Shown here one piece after another: positions 34,551 through 43,780 of a DNA stretch of 64,000 nucleotides; position 1 is the first letter of the stretch; each line of letters starts with the position of its first letter. Position numbers and translations under genes: made by a program. Origin of the DNA: Halopiger aswanensis (GTDB lineage: Archaea > Halobacteriota > Halobacteria > Halobacteriales > Natrialbaceae). The stretch covers positions 1-64,000 of the forward strand of contig NZ_RAPO01000005.1 of the NCBI RefSeq assembly GCF_003610195.1, in the 5' to 3' direction. Below the pieces are notes generated by a model that saw nothing but the letters and a program-made list of their open reading frames with translations, was not told where the DNA came from and ran no database searches.

Positions 34551-35084
34551 TCAATGCTCGTGTTTATCGACTGGGGCAGTCATGTCTTTAATCCTGAGGA
34601 TGAGAATGTTGTTCATATCATCTTTCCCGTCGACGCGTCCATCAATGACGAGCTTCGAGAGAGGGGTTGGGCCGACAGTGATCGGGTCGTCCTCATCGAC
34701 ATCACTAATGGTTCCCTGTAGGTGAATCTCCGCGCGACAGAGTTCGGGATGGTGGACGCTCGAGAGGTTAATTTCCTCGACAACGACGTCCTCGACCAGG
34801 TCCCCCTCGTGCTCGAAGGTGACAGTGACTGGGTCGTCCAACTGCTGGATATCGAGTGCTTGGTAGGCTGTAGCGGTCGGTTTGTAGCCGCCTTTCGGGC
34901 CGGGAACGCCTTCTACCAGTTGGAGCGCTTTGAGACTCTGCATCTGGTTGCGTATTGTTCCCGGGTTCCGGTCAACTTGCTCGGCGATGTCTTCGCCCTT
35001 GATGGCGCCCTCGGACTCCTTGTGGAGGTTCGTTAGTGCGCGGAGAATCTTTTTCTGGCTCGGAGTGAGCTCAATGGACGACAT
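34551..35084 (-). CDS. Winged-helix regulator with C-terminal sensor-like domain
   Basis: A 177-residue protein from MSSIELTPSQKKILRALTNL. The wHTH spans residues 5-75 (ALTNLHKESEGAIKGEDIAE, then RNPGTIRNQMQSLKALQLVE, wing GPKGGYKPTATAY). The second half is beta-rich (VTVTFEHEGDLVEDVVVEEI, HPELCRAEIHLQGTIS, with a single Cys) and may bind a ligand. It lies 60 bases downstream of a TFB gene in the same direction, so both could be co-transcribed. Confidence 0.78.
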   Translation of the reverse strand: MSSIELTPSQKKILRALTNLHKESEGAIKGEDIAEQVDRNPGTIRNQMQSLKALQLVEGVPGPKGGYKPTATAYQALDIQQLDDPVTVTFEHEGDLVEDVVVEEINLSSVHHPELCRAEIHLQGTISDVDEDDPITVGPTPLSKLVIDGRVDGKDDMNNILILRIKDMTAPVDKHEH

Positions 35085-35144
35085 GGTAAATTGTTCGTAA
35101 TTGTATGCCTTAAACCCGGCGGGTGAGTACCTTCGGAAGTACAA

Positions 35145-36101
35145 TTACTGTATGCCAAGCCTCTCGATTTGCTCCTGATACCGGTTACGAATTGTAACTT
35201 CGGTGACTTGGGCGACATCGGCTACTTCTTTCTGGGTACGTTTCTCGTTGCAAAGCAAGGCGGCAGCGTAAATAGCGGCAGCAGCGAATCCTGATGGACC
35301 TCTCCCAGAGAGTAATGGATCAGCGGTCTCTTCAATAATTTCAATGGCTTTAGCTTCGACTTCCTGCGGGAGGTCCAGTTTTGAGCTAAAGCGAGGCACG
35401 TACTGCTTCGGATCGATAGGGAGCAGTTCAAGACCGAGCTCGTTCGAGATGTACCGGTAGGTGCGGCTTATCTCTATTCGTTCGATACGCGAAACCTCTG
35501 TGATCTCTTCTAATGAGCGCGGAATACCTTCTTGCCGACAGCCAGCATACAGTGCAGCTGTAGCAACGCCCTCTATTGATCGTCCACGAATGAGATCTTC
35601 CTGAAGCGCTCGCCGGTAAATCACACTTGTTACCTCACGAACCGATCGTGGGACACCCAGTGCCGAGGCCATTCGATCAATCTCGCTGAGCGCGAACTGG
35701 AGATTCCGCTCACCGGCGTCTTTCGTCCGGATACGGCTCTGCCATTTCCGTAACCGGTTCATCTGCGAACGCTTCTTCGAGGAAATCGAACGGCCGTATG
35801 CATCCTTATCTTTCCAGTCGATCTGGGTAGTAAGCCCCTTGTCATGCATTGTCTGGGTAGTTGGGGCTCCGACACGCGACTTCTCCTGTCGTTCTTTGTG
35901 AGTAAATGCACGCCACTCTGGTCCCAAATCAACCATTGCTTCCTCAATCACTAGACCGCACTCTTCACAAATTCGCTCACCTTGATCCGAGTGTCGGACT
36001 ACGTTACTTGATCCACACTCAGAACATGTAGCGATAGTTTCGTCAGATTCAGTTTGCCTCGTTTCATGTTCATCCTCCTTGAGCCGAACAGACCAGACCA
36101 T
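35145..36101 (-). CDS. tfb: Transcription initiation factor TFB
   Basis: A 318-residue TFIIB homologue. The zinc ribbon is C26xxC29 and C45xxC48 (CSECG and CEECG). The B-finger/linker contains the typical [20 protein letters not shown] and [20 protein letters not shown]. Two cyclin-fold repeats follow at about 115-205 and 215-310. It recruits RNA polymerase to TBP-bound promoters. Haloarchaea carry several TFBs that steer subsets of genes; which set this one serves cannot be told from the sequence. Confidence 0.95.
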   Translation of the reverse strand: MVWSVRLKEDEHETRQTESDETIATCSECGSSNVVRHSDQGERICEECGLVIEEAMVDLGPEWRAFTHKERQEKSRVGAPTTQTMHDKGLTTQIDWKDKDAYGRSISSKKRSQMNRLRKWQSRIRTKDAGERNLQFALSEIDRMASALGVPRSVREVTSVIYRRALQEDLIRGRSIEGVATAALYAGCRQEGIPRSLEEITEVSRIERIEISRTYRYISNELGLELLPIDPKQYVPRFSSKLDLPQEVEAKAIEIIEETADPLLSGRGPSGFAAAAIYAAALLCNEKRTQKEVADVAQVTEVTIRNRYQEQIERLGIQ

Positions 36102-36486
36102 TGTTATTTAATAATGGAGATACAGGAGCATAAAGTTTGAATCTCGAGATGGCACACCATTCATTCCTATAATTCAAAACCTAGAATTAGATTGTTACTT
36201 CCTTGATAACATACTCAAACGCGTCAGTGGGACCAGCAGTGAGTCCCTATGAAGAACTCCAGCAGGTGATCTGAGACCACGAAGTTATCTCCCGTCTTGC
36301 ACTGTGTCGGGGTTAAGCCTTTGAGGCAAACATGTACTGGCAACTTTTAGCCGCTGTCCGTAACTAGTTCTCAGAGATCAATTCGGATCCACTATGCTAG
36401 TATTCCCTGCCCCGGTTTTTAAACCACAGTGCTACAGAGAAAATAAACAGAATCTACAGGAGGAAGGGGAACGAAGAAACAAATCT
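36102..36486. other. Divergent promoter region between tfb and acyl-CoA synthetase
   Basis: 385 bases without a gene. A clear TATA-like GGTTTTTAAACC lies at 36414-36425 and a purine-rich CAGGAGGAAGGGG at 36457-36469 before the synthetase ATG at 36487. On the other side TTATTTAATAATGG near 36105-36118 probably serves tfb. Confidence 0.5.
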
Positions 36487-38454
36487 ATGACCGAAGAGAG
36501 ACCGGTATATCTATCTCCCAAGAACCGAACGGTTCGCCGCCGGACTCAACAAGCGTTCGGTCGCGACGGGACTGCGACGGAGCCAGCCGAGGCCGACTCC
36601 TCCGATCGCGAGTGGCCGGCGTGCTGGGACGCCGCCGCATCGTTGCTTGAGTGGAGCGACCCTTACGAGTGCATCGTCGACACGGAAAATGCGCCGTTCT
36701 ACCGATGGTTCGTTGGTGGGCGCTTGAACGCCGCAGAAAACTGCATCGATCGCCATCTCGAGGAGCGGAAGAATCAGGTCGCATTGCGGTGGGAAGGGAA
36801 GCGTGGCGAGCGTCGAACCTATACGTACTACGATCTCTATCGCGAGGTGTCAGCTGTCGCAGCCGCGCTCCGCGAGCTCGGCGTCGAAGAGGACGATGTC
36901 GTCACGATCTACCTGCCGAAACTCCCCGAATTACCGATCACGATGCTCGCCTGTGCTCGTATCGGCGCGCTCCATAACGTCGTTTTCTCGGGGTTCGCCC
37001 CCAACGCACTCGCTGAACGGATGCAACGTGTCGACTCACGCGCGCTCGTCACATGCGACGGTAGCTTCCGCGAGGAGACCGTGATCGATCAGAAGCGGAA
37101 AGCCGATACGGCACTGGCATCGATCGAGGAATCGCTCCCGACAATCGTCGTCGATCGACTCGGTTCTAGTCACGATACGCACCTCGGTGGGAACCAATAC
37201 GACTACGACGATCTCGTCGAGGCGTTTGCCGGGGCGAACGTGTCCCCAGTTCCGCGGGAGGCAACCGACCCGCTCTTTCACATCCACACGTCAGGAACGA
37301 CCGGCGAACCGCGACGGATGACTCACGCAACCGGGGGCTACCTCACAGGTGTCGCGTGGACGGCCCAGACCGTATTCGATCTCGCGCCGGGGACCACGAT
37401 CTGGTGTACGGCCGATGCCGGATGGATTACCGGTCACTCCTACGTCGTCTACGGGCCACTGCTCTCGGGTGCGACGGTCGTCCTCGCCGAGGGAGGTCTC
37501 CGCTACTCGGACCGCCACCGTCCGTGGGAGGTAATCGAACGGAACGGTGTGGAGGTCTTCTATACGACGCCGGGAGTTATCCGGACGTTCATGAAGTGGG
37601 GTGAGTCGTTTCCCTCGTCCCACGACCTTTCGTCGTTGCGCCTGCTCGGTAGCGTCGGTGATCCGATCGGTCCGGACACCTGGGAGTGGTACTACACCTA
37701 CGTCGGCGAGGAACGGTGCCCAATCGTCGACACGTGGTGGCAGACTGAAACTGGATGCGTCCTCATCTCAGTCCGTCCTGGGATCGACGAGTTAAAGCCC
37801 GGTTCAGTCGGGCCTCCGTTACCTGGAATCGAAATCCAGATCGTCGACGAAGACGGCCGCGAGCTCCCGCCGGGCGAACCCGGCTATCTGACGATTGACC
37901 GTCCCTGGCCGTCGATGCTCGTTCCGCTCGAGGGAGACCGGTATTGGATTCTCGCAGAATACTGGCAGGCGTTTTCGGATCCACGGGCGGATTCCTGGCG
38001 GTACTTCACCGGCGACCGTGCCATCGTCGGCGACAACGGGTACGTGACGATCATCGGCCGCGACGACGACGTCATTACGATCGGCAATCGTCGCATCGGA
38101 ACGGCCGAACTCGAGGCTGCAATAACGACCGTTGACGGCGTTACCGAAGCCGCTGCCGTCGCTGAGCGTACCATCGGTGAGACCGTGCTCTGCGTCTTTG
38201 CGACGCTCGAGCAAGGGCAGCAGGATCGGACCGCCATTCGCGACGCGGTTGCGGATGCAGTCGTTGAACACATCGGTGAGTTCGCACGACCCGCGAGCGT
38301 CGTATTTACACCCGAACTACCCGAAACCTACTCCGGAAAGACGATGTACAAACTCCTCGAGCGCATTGTCAACGACCGACCGCCCACGGACAGTGACACC
38401 CTCAGAAATCCGGAAGTCGTCGGTGAGCTTACGACGATCTGGAATCAGGAGTGA
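36487..38454 (+). CDS. acs: Acetyl-CoA synthetase-like AMP-forming ligase
   Basis: A 655-residue adenylate-forming enzyme. It has an N-terminal ACS region (EWPACWDAAASLLEWSDPYE), the P-loop-like HIHTSGTTGEPRRMTHATGG near residue 267 (Glu where Lys is usual), WWQTETGC, and YFTGDRAIVGDNGYVTIIGR. The late DDVITIGNRRIGTAELEAAI and the end YSGKTMYKLLERIV with the catalytic lysine complete the set. It should activate acetate or another short acid to its CoA ester. The TSGTTGEP and IGNRRIG variants suggest a paralogue with altered substrate. The start at MTEERPVY follows a purine-rich stretch; 31 extra codons upstream are open but unlikely. Confidence 0.85.
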   Translation: MTEERPVYLSPKNRTVRRRTQQAFGRDGTATEPAEADSSDREWPACWDAAASLLEWSDPYECIVDTENAPFYRWFVGGRLNAAENCIDRHLEERKNQVALRWEGKRGERRTYTYYDLYREVSAVAAALRELGVEEDDVVTIYLPKLPELPITMLACARIGALHNVVFSGFAPNALAERMQRVDSRALVTCDGSFREETVIDQKRKADTALASIEESLPTIVVDRLGSSHDTHLGGNQYDYDDLVEAFAGANVSPVPREATDPLFHIHTSGTTGEPRRMTHATGGYLTGVAWTAQTVFDLAPGTTIWCTADAGWITGHSYVVYGPLLSGATVVLAEGGLRYSDRHRPWEVIERNGVEVFYTTPGVIRTFMKWGESFPSSHDLSSLRLLGSVGDPIGPDTWEWYYTYVGEERCPIVDTWWQTETGCVLISVRPGIDELKPGSVGPPLPGIEIQIVDEDGRELPPGEPGYLTIDRPWPSMLVPLEGDRYWILAEYWQAFSDPRADSWRYFTGDRAIVGDNGYVTIIGRDDDVITIGNRRIGTAELEAAITTVDGVTEAAAVAERTIGETVLCVFATLEQGQQDRTAIRDAVADAVVEHIGEFARPASVVFTPELPETYSGKTMYKLLERIVNDRPPTDSDTLRNPEVVGELTTIWNQE

Positions 38455-38609
38455 GCAGGACGAGAGTGTTCCTGATTACGCCGTCTCGTCCGCTGGTAAC
38501 GGGGTATCTTCGCGGTCTCGAGTCTCTGTTGGCTGGTTCGATTCTGGAGGTGCTGGTGAGAGACGTTCATATCGCCTCCTTCGTCTATTCGGGGCCGACG
38601 TCTTGCGTT

Positions 38610-40436
38610 CTATTCAGTACGAGTGTCAGCATCGTCTGCACGGGGTCGAACTTTGAGCGGGCGCATCATATCGTGATCTTCGTGCTCGATCATATGGCAA
38701 TGCCACATATAACTGCCCGTCTGATCGTTGAATACCCCGTCGTACTCTCCAAAGTGGACAACAACGTGGACGACTTCGGCGGGGTTCACAGTGACCACGT
38801 CGTTCCACCCGTGTTCATACGGTGCAGGTTCCTCGAGTGCGTCCAGATTGATCTTGTCTTCGGCCGGATCGTAGTCCCCGATCGGCTGTCGTCCCAGCAC
38901 CTGGAAATGCACGAGGTGGAGATGCATCGGATGGGACATCGCGCTTCGGTTGGCGAAACTCCAGATCTCGGTATCACCGAGCGCGGGCTCCTCGGTCACC
39001 GGGTCGTCAAGTTCGAGGCCATCCGGCTTCTGAGCGGTTCCGAGCAAGTGAAGCTGTCGCCCGTAGTCGTCATTTGCGCCGCCATTGAGCGTGAGATACC
39101 GCTCATTGTCGACTGACTCCACGGGTATTTCAGGGACCTGCGTCAAATTGTCTGGCAGTTGATCGGCGTCTCGTGTGTCTCCCGCGTCGCCCACGTCTAC
39201 AAGCATGATCTCGGGAAGCGGGACGATGTCGTCATCGGACGAACTCATCTTACCGCGGTACTGAGCGGGCGCGTCGTTGTGGAGCAGTAGCGTCTCTCCA
39301 GCATACTTGGTGAAGTCGACGACGACATCGGCACGCTGACTCGCGCCGAGCTCGAGGCGGTCGTCGAGCTTGATCGGACTAGAGAGGAGGCCCCCGTCGT
39401 TCCCTATCTGGACAAACGGTGGTCCGTCGCCGCCGATCTCATCGGACGACTCATCGTACTGGAGTAGTTTGAGGCTATAAAACCGGCTGTTTGAGCCGTT
39501 GAGGAGCCGAAATCGATACGATTTAGGTTTGACGGAGAGTCGAGGCCAGACCTTCCCGTTGACAACCGACGTATCGCCGTAGAACTGCGGAACGATACTC
39601 GGGTCGGGGTGCGAATCGTCTCCGCCGCCTTGCTCGTCCGAGACGGCCGTCGGATAGAACAACGATCCGTCCTCCTCGAAACTCCGATCCTGTAGCACAA
39701 GCGGAATCTCGTACTCGTCCTCGGGAAGACCGAGACTCCGTTCGTGTTCGCTCCGCAAGAGATAGAATCCCGCCAGCCCGGCATAGACGTTTAATCGCGT
39801 AATACCGAGCGAGTGGTCGTGATACCACAGCGTCGCCGGCGGCTGGTCGTTTACGTAGTAGTAGTCTTTCTTCTCGAACTCAGGGCCCGTCCTCTGAAAG
39901 TCTCGAGTGAACCACGCCTGCGCGTGACCGTCGCTCTCGGACTCGACGTTTCCACCGTGGAGATGCGTTACGGTCCGTACACCCGGCGTATCGTACGGAA
40001 TGATGTCGCTGTGAATCGTCGTGTCTTCGGGCAGGAGATGCTCGTCCGGGAGGTCGTTCGTCCAGCGGACATAGATCGGTTCGCCCTGTTCGGCTTCGAT
40101 CGTTGGGCCTGGGAACTGCCCGTCGTAGCCCCAGACGGTCGTCGCTGGGAGGTCGCGATGTAGCTTCTGCTCGACCTCGCGCATCGCTATCTCGTACCGG
40201 GGGTGCCCGTCCTTCGTTCCGGACGGTTTCGCGACACCCGGTCGGGGGACCTCATCGACCCACTTCTCGAGGTCTGGCGACGAGTGGTCAGTTATCGTCG
40301 TCGCGTTCTTGGCTTGGGGTGGATTTGTATTCTCAGTCGAACAGCCTGCGAGAGCTGAGATACCCGTGCCACCGGCTGCGATGCAGAGCTCACGGCGCGA
40401 TATCGCTGGTCGAGGTCCTCCAGCGCGATCATTCAT
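38610..40436 (-). CDS. Exported multicopper oxidase
   Basis: A 608-residue copper oxidase of the CotA/bilirubin-oxidase type. It has a Tat signal with lipobox (SRRELCIAAGGTGISALAGC) and four copper-binding segments: VTHLHGGNVES near 156, LWYHDHSLGITRLNVYAG near 202, HPMHLHLVHFQVLG near 499 and WHCHMIEHEDHDMMRP near 577. The type 1 copper axial position appears to be Met. It probably oxidises phenols, metals or bilirubin-like substrates at the cell surface. It is convergent with the synthetase gene. Confidence 0.93.
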   Translation of the reverse strand: MNDRAGGPRPAISRRELCIAAGGTGISALAGCSTENTNPPQAKNATTITDHSSPDLEKWVDEVPRPGVAKPSGTKDGHPRYEIAMREVEQKLHRDLPATTVWGYDGQFPGPTIEAEQGEPIYVRWTNDLPDEHLLPEDTTIHSDIIPYDTPGVRTVTHLHGGNVESESDGHAQAWFTRDFQRTGPEFEKKDYYYVNDQPPATLWYHDHSLGITRLNVYAGLAGFYLLRSEHERSLGLPEDEYEIPLVLQDRSFEEDGSLFYPTAVSDEQGGGDDSHPDPSIVPQFYGDTSVVNGKVWPRLSVKPKSYRFRLLNGSNSRFYSLKLLQYDESSDEIGGDGPPFVQIGNDGGLLSSPIKLDDRLELGASQRADVVVDFTKYAGETLLLHNDAPAQYRGKMSSSDDDIVPLPEIMLVDVGDAGDTRDADQLPDNLTQVPEIPVESVDNERYLTLNGGANDDYGRQLHLLGTAQKPDGLELDDPVTEEPALGDTEIWSFANRSAMSHPMHLHLVHFQVLGRQPIGDYDPAEDKINLDALEEPAPYEHGWNDVVTVNPAEVVHVVVHFGEYDGVFNDQTGSYMWHCHMIEHEDHDMMRPLKVRPRADDADTRTE

Positions 40437-40672
40437 AGGACATGTAACCGTATGGGGCCCCAGTATATGCGGGGTCAGCCGATTCCTACTGAGTTGGAAT
40501 CCAAAGGGAGTACATCACCGGAAGCAGCCTATTGCAACCGTCCTCGTTCCCGAAACGGGGACAGGATGTGCATCGAACCGGAGTCGATGTGGCCACAGCA
40601 ACATCATTATGGTTCATCCGGACTAAGTTATCTATACGCACCCCGGTAGCCGCTAGAGACACCTTGATCACC

Positions 40673-40948
40673 ATGACCAAAGTCCCTTCCCAGTTACAGA
40701 CGTTCGACATCGCGGAAACCGACAACGTAGTGCGAGCGTATCTACAAACTGAGTGTCTGGATCACCCGACGAGAGGACCCTACATAAAATCACGAGTGCT
40801 GTACGAGGGTGTCGAAGACGAGATCGACAACCGGTTCTCTCTAGAGTTGTTCGGGTTATTCTGCGAGAGTCGGCCATACTTGGAGAAGTGGTCGAGAGGA
40901 TATAACGGATCGTATCGCTATCGAATCCTACGAGAGCACCTCCGCTAA
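40673..40948 (+). CDS. Small haloarchaeal protein, wHTH-like
   Basis: A 91-residue protein from MTKVPSQLQTFDIAETDNVV. The segment RGPYIKSRVLYEGVEDEIDN and the end LEKWSRGYNGSYRYRILREH recall small haloarchaeal proteins that combine a wHTH core with a wing carrying a W-S-x-G-Y pattern. A 47-codon upstream extension is open but lacks coding character. No function assigned. Confidence 0.6.
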   Translation: MTKVPSQLQTFDIAETDNVVRAYLQTECLDHPTRGPYIKSRVLYEGVEDEIDNRFSLELFGLFCESRPYLEKWSRGYNGSYRYRILREHLR

Positions 40949-41045
40949 CCGTACACTGCATACGAATTGCTGATAGAAGCGATAGTAGTACTTAATAATC
41001 CGATTAGAGCGAATCTTTATGTCTATTTAACCGGTACGAAGAGGC

Positions 41046-41846
41046 ATGGCCAAACAGACGGCGAAAACCACGAAACGATCACTGGAGGTTATCAATACAA
41101 TCCAGAAATTAGGCGGTGCGACACTCGAGGAACTGACCGACGAATTGGCGATCTCGAGAAGTGCGGTTCACCTCCATCTCCGAACCCTCCTCGAAGAAGG
41201 ATATCTCACGAAGGAGGGCGCGGTATATCACATCGGGTTACGATTCCTCAACCACGGCGAGTATGCACGCTCACGCAAGACGGCGTACACACTGGCGAAG
41301 CAGACGGTAACAGAACTTTCCGACCGAATCGACGAGGAGGTCGAATTCGTCGTCGAAAACGATAATCGCGGCATTCTCGTCCACGAATCGTTTCATCCAG
41401 ATAGTCAGTTCCCGTCCAAAGAACGACACATCTCCGATGCCCCAACCTCCGCCGGGATCTACTACTATCTCCACAGCGTCGCCACCGGCAAGGCAATTCT
41501 CGCTGAGTTCCCCGACGAGCGCGTCGAGGCGGTACTGGACGACTGGGGACTCCCTCGACAGACGGAACACACCATCACGGATCGGAACGAACTCATCCGG
41601 GAACTTGAGCAGATTCGCGATCGAGGCGTCGCGTTCGCCGACGAAGAGTACGTCGACGGTCTCAGAGAAGTCGGGCGACGTGTGACTGGTCCTGACGGGA
41701 GTGTTCTCGGTGCAATCGCCATCATCGGTCCGAAGTATCGTTTCACGGATGAACGGTACACCACCGAGTTGCCGGAGATCCTGACAGAACACGTCGACGA
41801 CCTCGAGGCCGAGATCGAGGAGTCGTACTTGGACGATTACCGCTAA
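41046..41846 (+). CDS. IclR-family transcriptional regulator
   Basis: A 266-residue regulator. The N-terminal wHTH (SLEVINTIQKLGGATLEELT, then LAISRSAVHLHLRTLLEEGY) is followed by an IclR effector domain from about 80 (YTLAKQTVTELSDRIDEEVE, SVATGKAILAEFPDERVEAV, VRRVTGPDGSVLGAIAIIG-type strand). IclR proteins sense small carboxylates or catabolic intermediates. A long frame on the opposite strand is antisense only. The start is preceded by a TATA-like TTTATG at 41016 and an approximately 25-base leader. Confidence 0.92.
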   Translation: MAKQTAKTTKRSLEVINTIQKLGGATLEELTDELAISRSAVHLHLRTLLEEGYLTKEGAVYHIGLRFLNHGEYARSRKTAYTLAKQTVTELSDRIDEEVEFVVENDNRGILVHESFHPDSQFPSKERHISDAPTSAGIYYYLHSVATGKAILAEFPDERVEAVLDDWGLPRQTEHTITDRNELIRELEQIRDRGVAFADEEYVDGLREVGRRVTGPDGSVLGAIAIIGPKYRFTDERYTTELPEILTEHVDDLEAEIEESYLDDYR

Positions 41847-42484
41847 GCGATTTCCTCCCTCGAGAACCGATAGGCGACCACTCGGCGCCGGAACAAGCGA
41901 ACCGTACCACGATGCGGAAGGGAAGCGGATATTGCTCGATCGTACGAACGGTGAGTTCGGAATATCTGGACTATTATATATAACGTATGCCTCGAGGGCT
42001 CCATCGCGGAGGACTAGTCGCTCACTTTCCATCGTGTACCGTGGCGGCGAAAGCCGGAAACTATCCGCATCGAGGAGCCAAATTACAACCATACTAATGT
42101 AATACAGGACGGCAGAACTTGGACGAGACGCGGACCGACAGAGATCCTATTATAGCGGATTTTTAAGTTAATCCTTTAGAACTCCTGTCCCATCTGGATT
42201 TGATCCTCGGACGGCCGATATCATGAGTAGCGCTTGTTACGACTATTCGAGTTCCAGCGAGATGGGTGCGTGACCAGGTCGAATACGAGCGAACGATCAT
42301 CGGTATCGAATCGGATTCCGATAACCGGCCGAGCGGATATCACGGAACGAGGACGTTTGACGATAGGATATCGACACCGATACTGCTCGAGAATCGTGAG
42401 AAGAGAAGGTGGAGTGAGTCCCGTCAGTGTGAGCGGTAGCACCGGACCAAACGATTTATCTTACCTAGATGGGAACCGTCTCGT

Positions 42485-42619
42485 ATGGATCTCGACGGCA
42501 TCCTTAGTGGTGACCAGCTCACCGGTCGACAGGCTGCAACTATCTTCTTCCTGTGGCTCACACTGGTGTTTGGGGCGGGCATTGTTCTTCTCATAATAAC
42601 GAGCAACACTATCGGATAG
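42485..42619 (+). CDS. Single-helix membrane microprotein
   Basis: A 44-residue protein, MDLDGILSGDQLTGRQAATI followed by FFLWLTLVFGAGIVLLIITS and NTIG. A 20-residue transmembrane helix follows a short acidic amphipathic N-terminus, the architecture of small haloarchaeal membrane proteins. TATA-like TTTATC lies about 25-30 bases upstream at 42452-42457, which would give a nearly leaderless mRNA. Partner unknown. Confidence 0.6.
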   Translation: MDLDGILSGDQLTGRQAATIFFLWLTLVFGAGIVLLIITSNTIG

Positions 42620-42802
42620 GAAGTGGACTGATATTCCAGCTGACGAGACGGTGACCCAACACCGGATACATGGGCGTAAACGCCATTGCGAGAGCGTCAT
42701 AATCGATGGATCAATTCGGTCGATAGTAACGGCCACGGATGACACCGGAATTCGCTGTCCAATCTCGAGCCATTCATATCAGTCGTGGCGCTACGGAACG
42801 GT

Positions 42803-43780
42803 ATGGAGGAAAACGACTCTCGCGAGCACGTAGTTCCAGGAAGCGACGATGAACTATCGACAGCAGATGTCCGTGGATACGATTTCCGCGGGGAGTTCGA
42901 CTTTCACGAGTTGATCGCGTCCTACGAGACGACAGGATTTCAGGCGACACAACTTGCCGAGGCCGTCGATATCGCCGAACGAATGCAGGAGGCGGAGGCG
43001 ACGATCTACCTCACGTTTACCTCGAACATCATCTCTTCGGGACTGCGTGAAGTAGTCGCGTATCTTGTCCGCGAAGGGTACGTCGACGTGATCATCACCA
43101 CGTCTGGGTCGCTCACCGAGGACGTCATCAAAACGGCAAAGCCGTTCAAGATGGGCGAGTGGGATGCTGACGAGGCGACGCTTCGCGACCGCGGCATCAA
43201 CCGTCTCGGGAACATATTCGTGCCGTCCGACCGGTACGTGTGGCTCGAGGAGTACCTCTACGACTTCTTCGACGACTTCTTCGCGGACGAAAAGGTGCGC
43301 ACGCCGACGGCGTTCGCACGAGAGCTCGGGGAGACGCTCGACGACGAGGATTCGGTCCTGAAACAGGCCGCGGACAACGATGTCCCCGTCTACTGTCCAG
43401 CGCTGACGGACGCCGAAGTCGGGAACTTCCTCTATTATTACAGACAAGGATACGATTCGGAGGTCGGGATCGAAATCCTGGACGACTACGATTCGCTCAT
43501 CGAAGACGGCCTGCTCGCGGAGACGACGGGGTTGATCGCCGTCGGTGGCGGCGTTCCGAAACATCACGCGATCATGACGAATCTGTTCCGGGGCGGTGCG
43601 GACTACGTCGTCTACATTTCTACGGGGATGGAAGGAGACGGGTCGCTTTCGGGAGCGCCGCCGAACGAGGCAGTGTCGTGGGGGAAGATCAAAGACGAGC
43701 GAACGAACTACACGCAAGTCGAAGCCGAAGCAACCCTCGTGTTCCCGCTGTTAGTCGCGAGTGCGTTCACGGAGCAATAG
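42803..43780 (+). CDS. dys: Deoxyhypusine synthase
   Basis: A 325-residue protein with the DHS fold: ATIYLTFTSNIISSGLREVV, VDVIITTSGSLTEDVIKTAK, LIAVGGGVPKHHAIMTNLFR and NEAVSWGKIK, in which Lys295 is the catalytic lysine that carries the aminobutyl group. It modifies aIF5A with deoxyhypusine, an essential translation factor modification; in haloarchaea the pathway may begin with agmatine. An in-frame GTG at 42785 would add six residues. A truncated relative of its N-terminus lies at 32920-33024. Confidence 0.9.
   Translation: MEENDSREHVVPGSDDELSTADVRGYDFRGEFDFHELIASYETTGFQATQLAEAVDIAERMQEAEATIYLTFTSNIISSGLREVVAYLVREGYVDVIITTSGSLTEDVIKTAKPFKMGEWDADEATLRDRGINRLGNIFVPSDRYVWLEEYLYDFFDDFFADEKVRTPTAFARELGETLDDEDSVLKQAADNDVPVYCPALTDAEVGNFLYYYRQGYDSEVGIEILDDYDSLIEDGLLAETTGLIAVGGGVPKHHAIMTNLFRGGADYVVYISTGMEGDGSLSGAPPNEAVSWGKIKDERTNYTQVEAEATLVFPLLVASAFTEQ

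Noticed and set aside
41271-42092. Minus-strand frame of 273 codons over the IclR gene
   Set aside because: The IclR reading has wHTH and effector motifs; the antisense frame has none.
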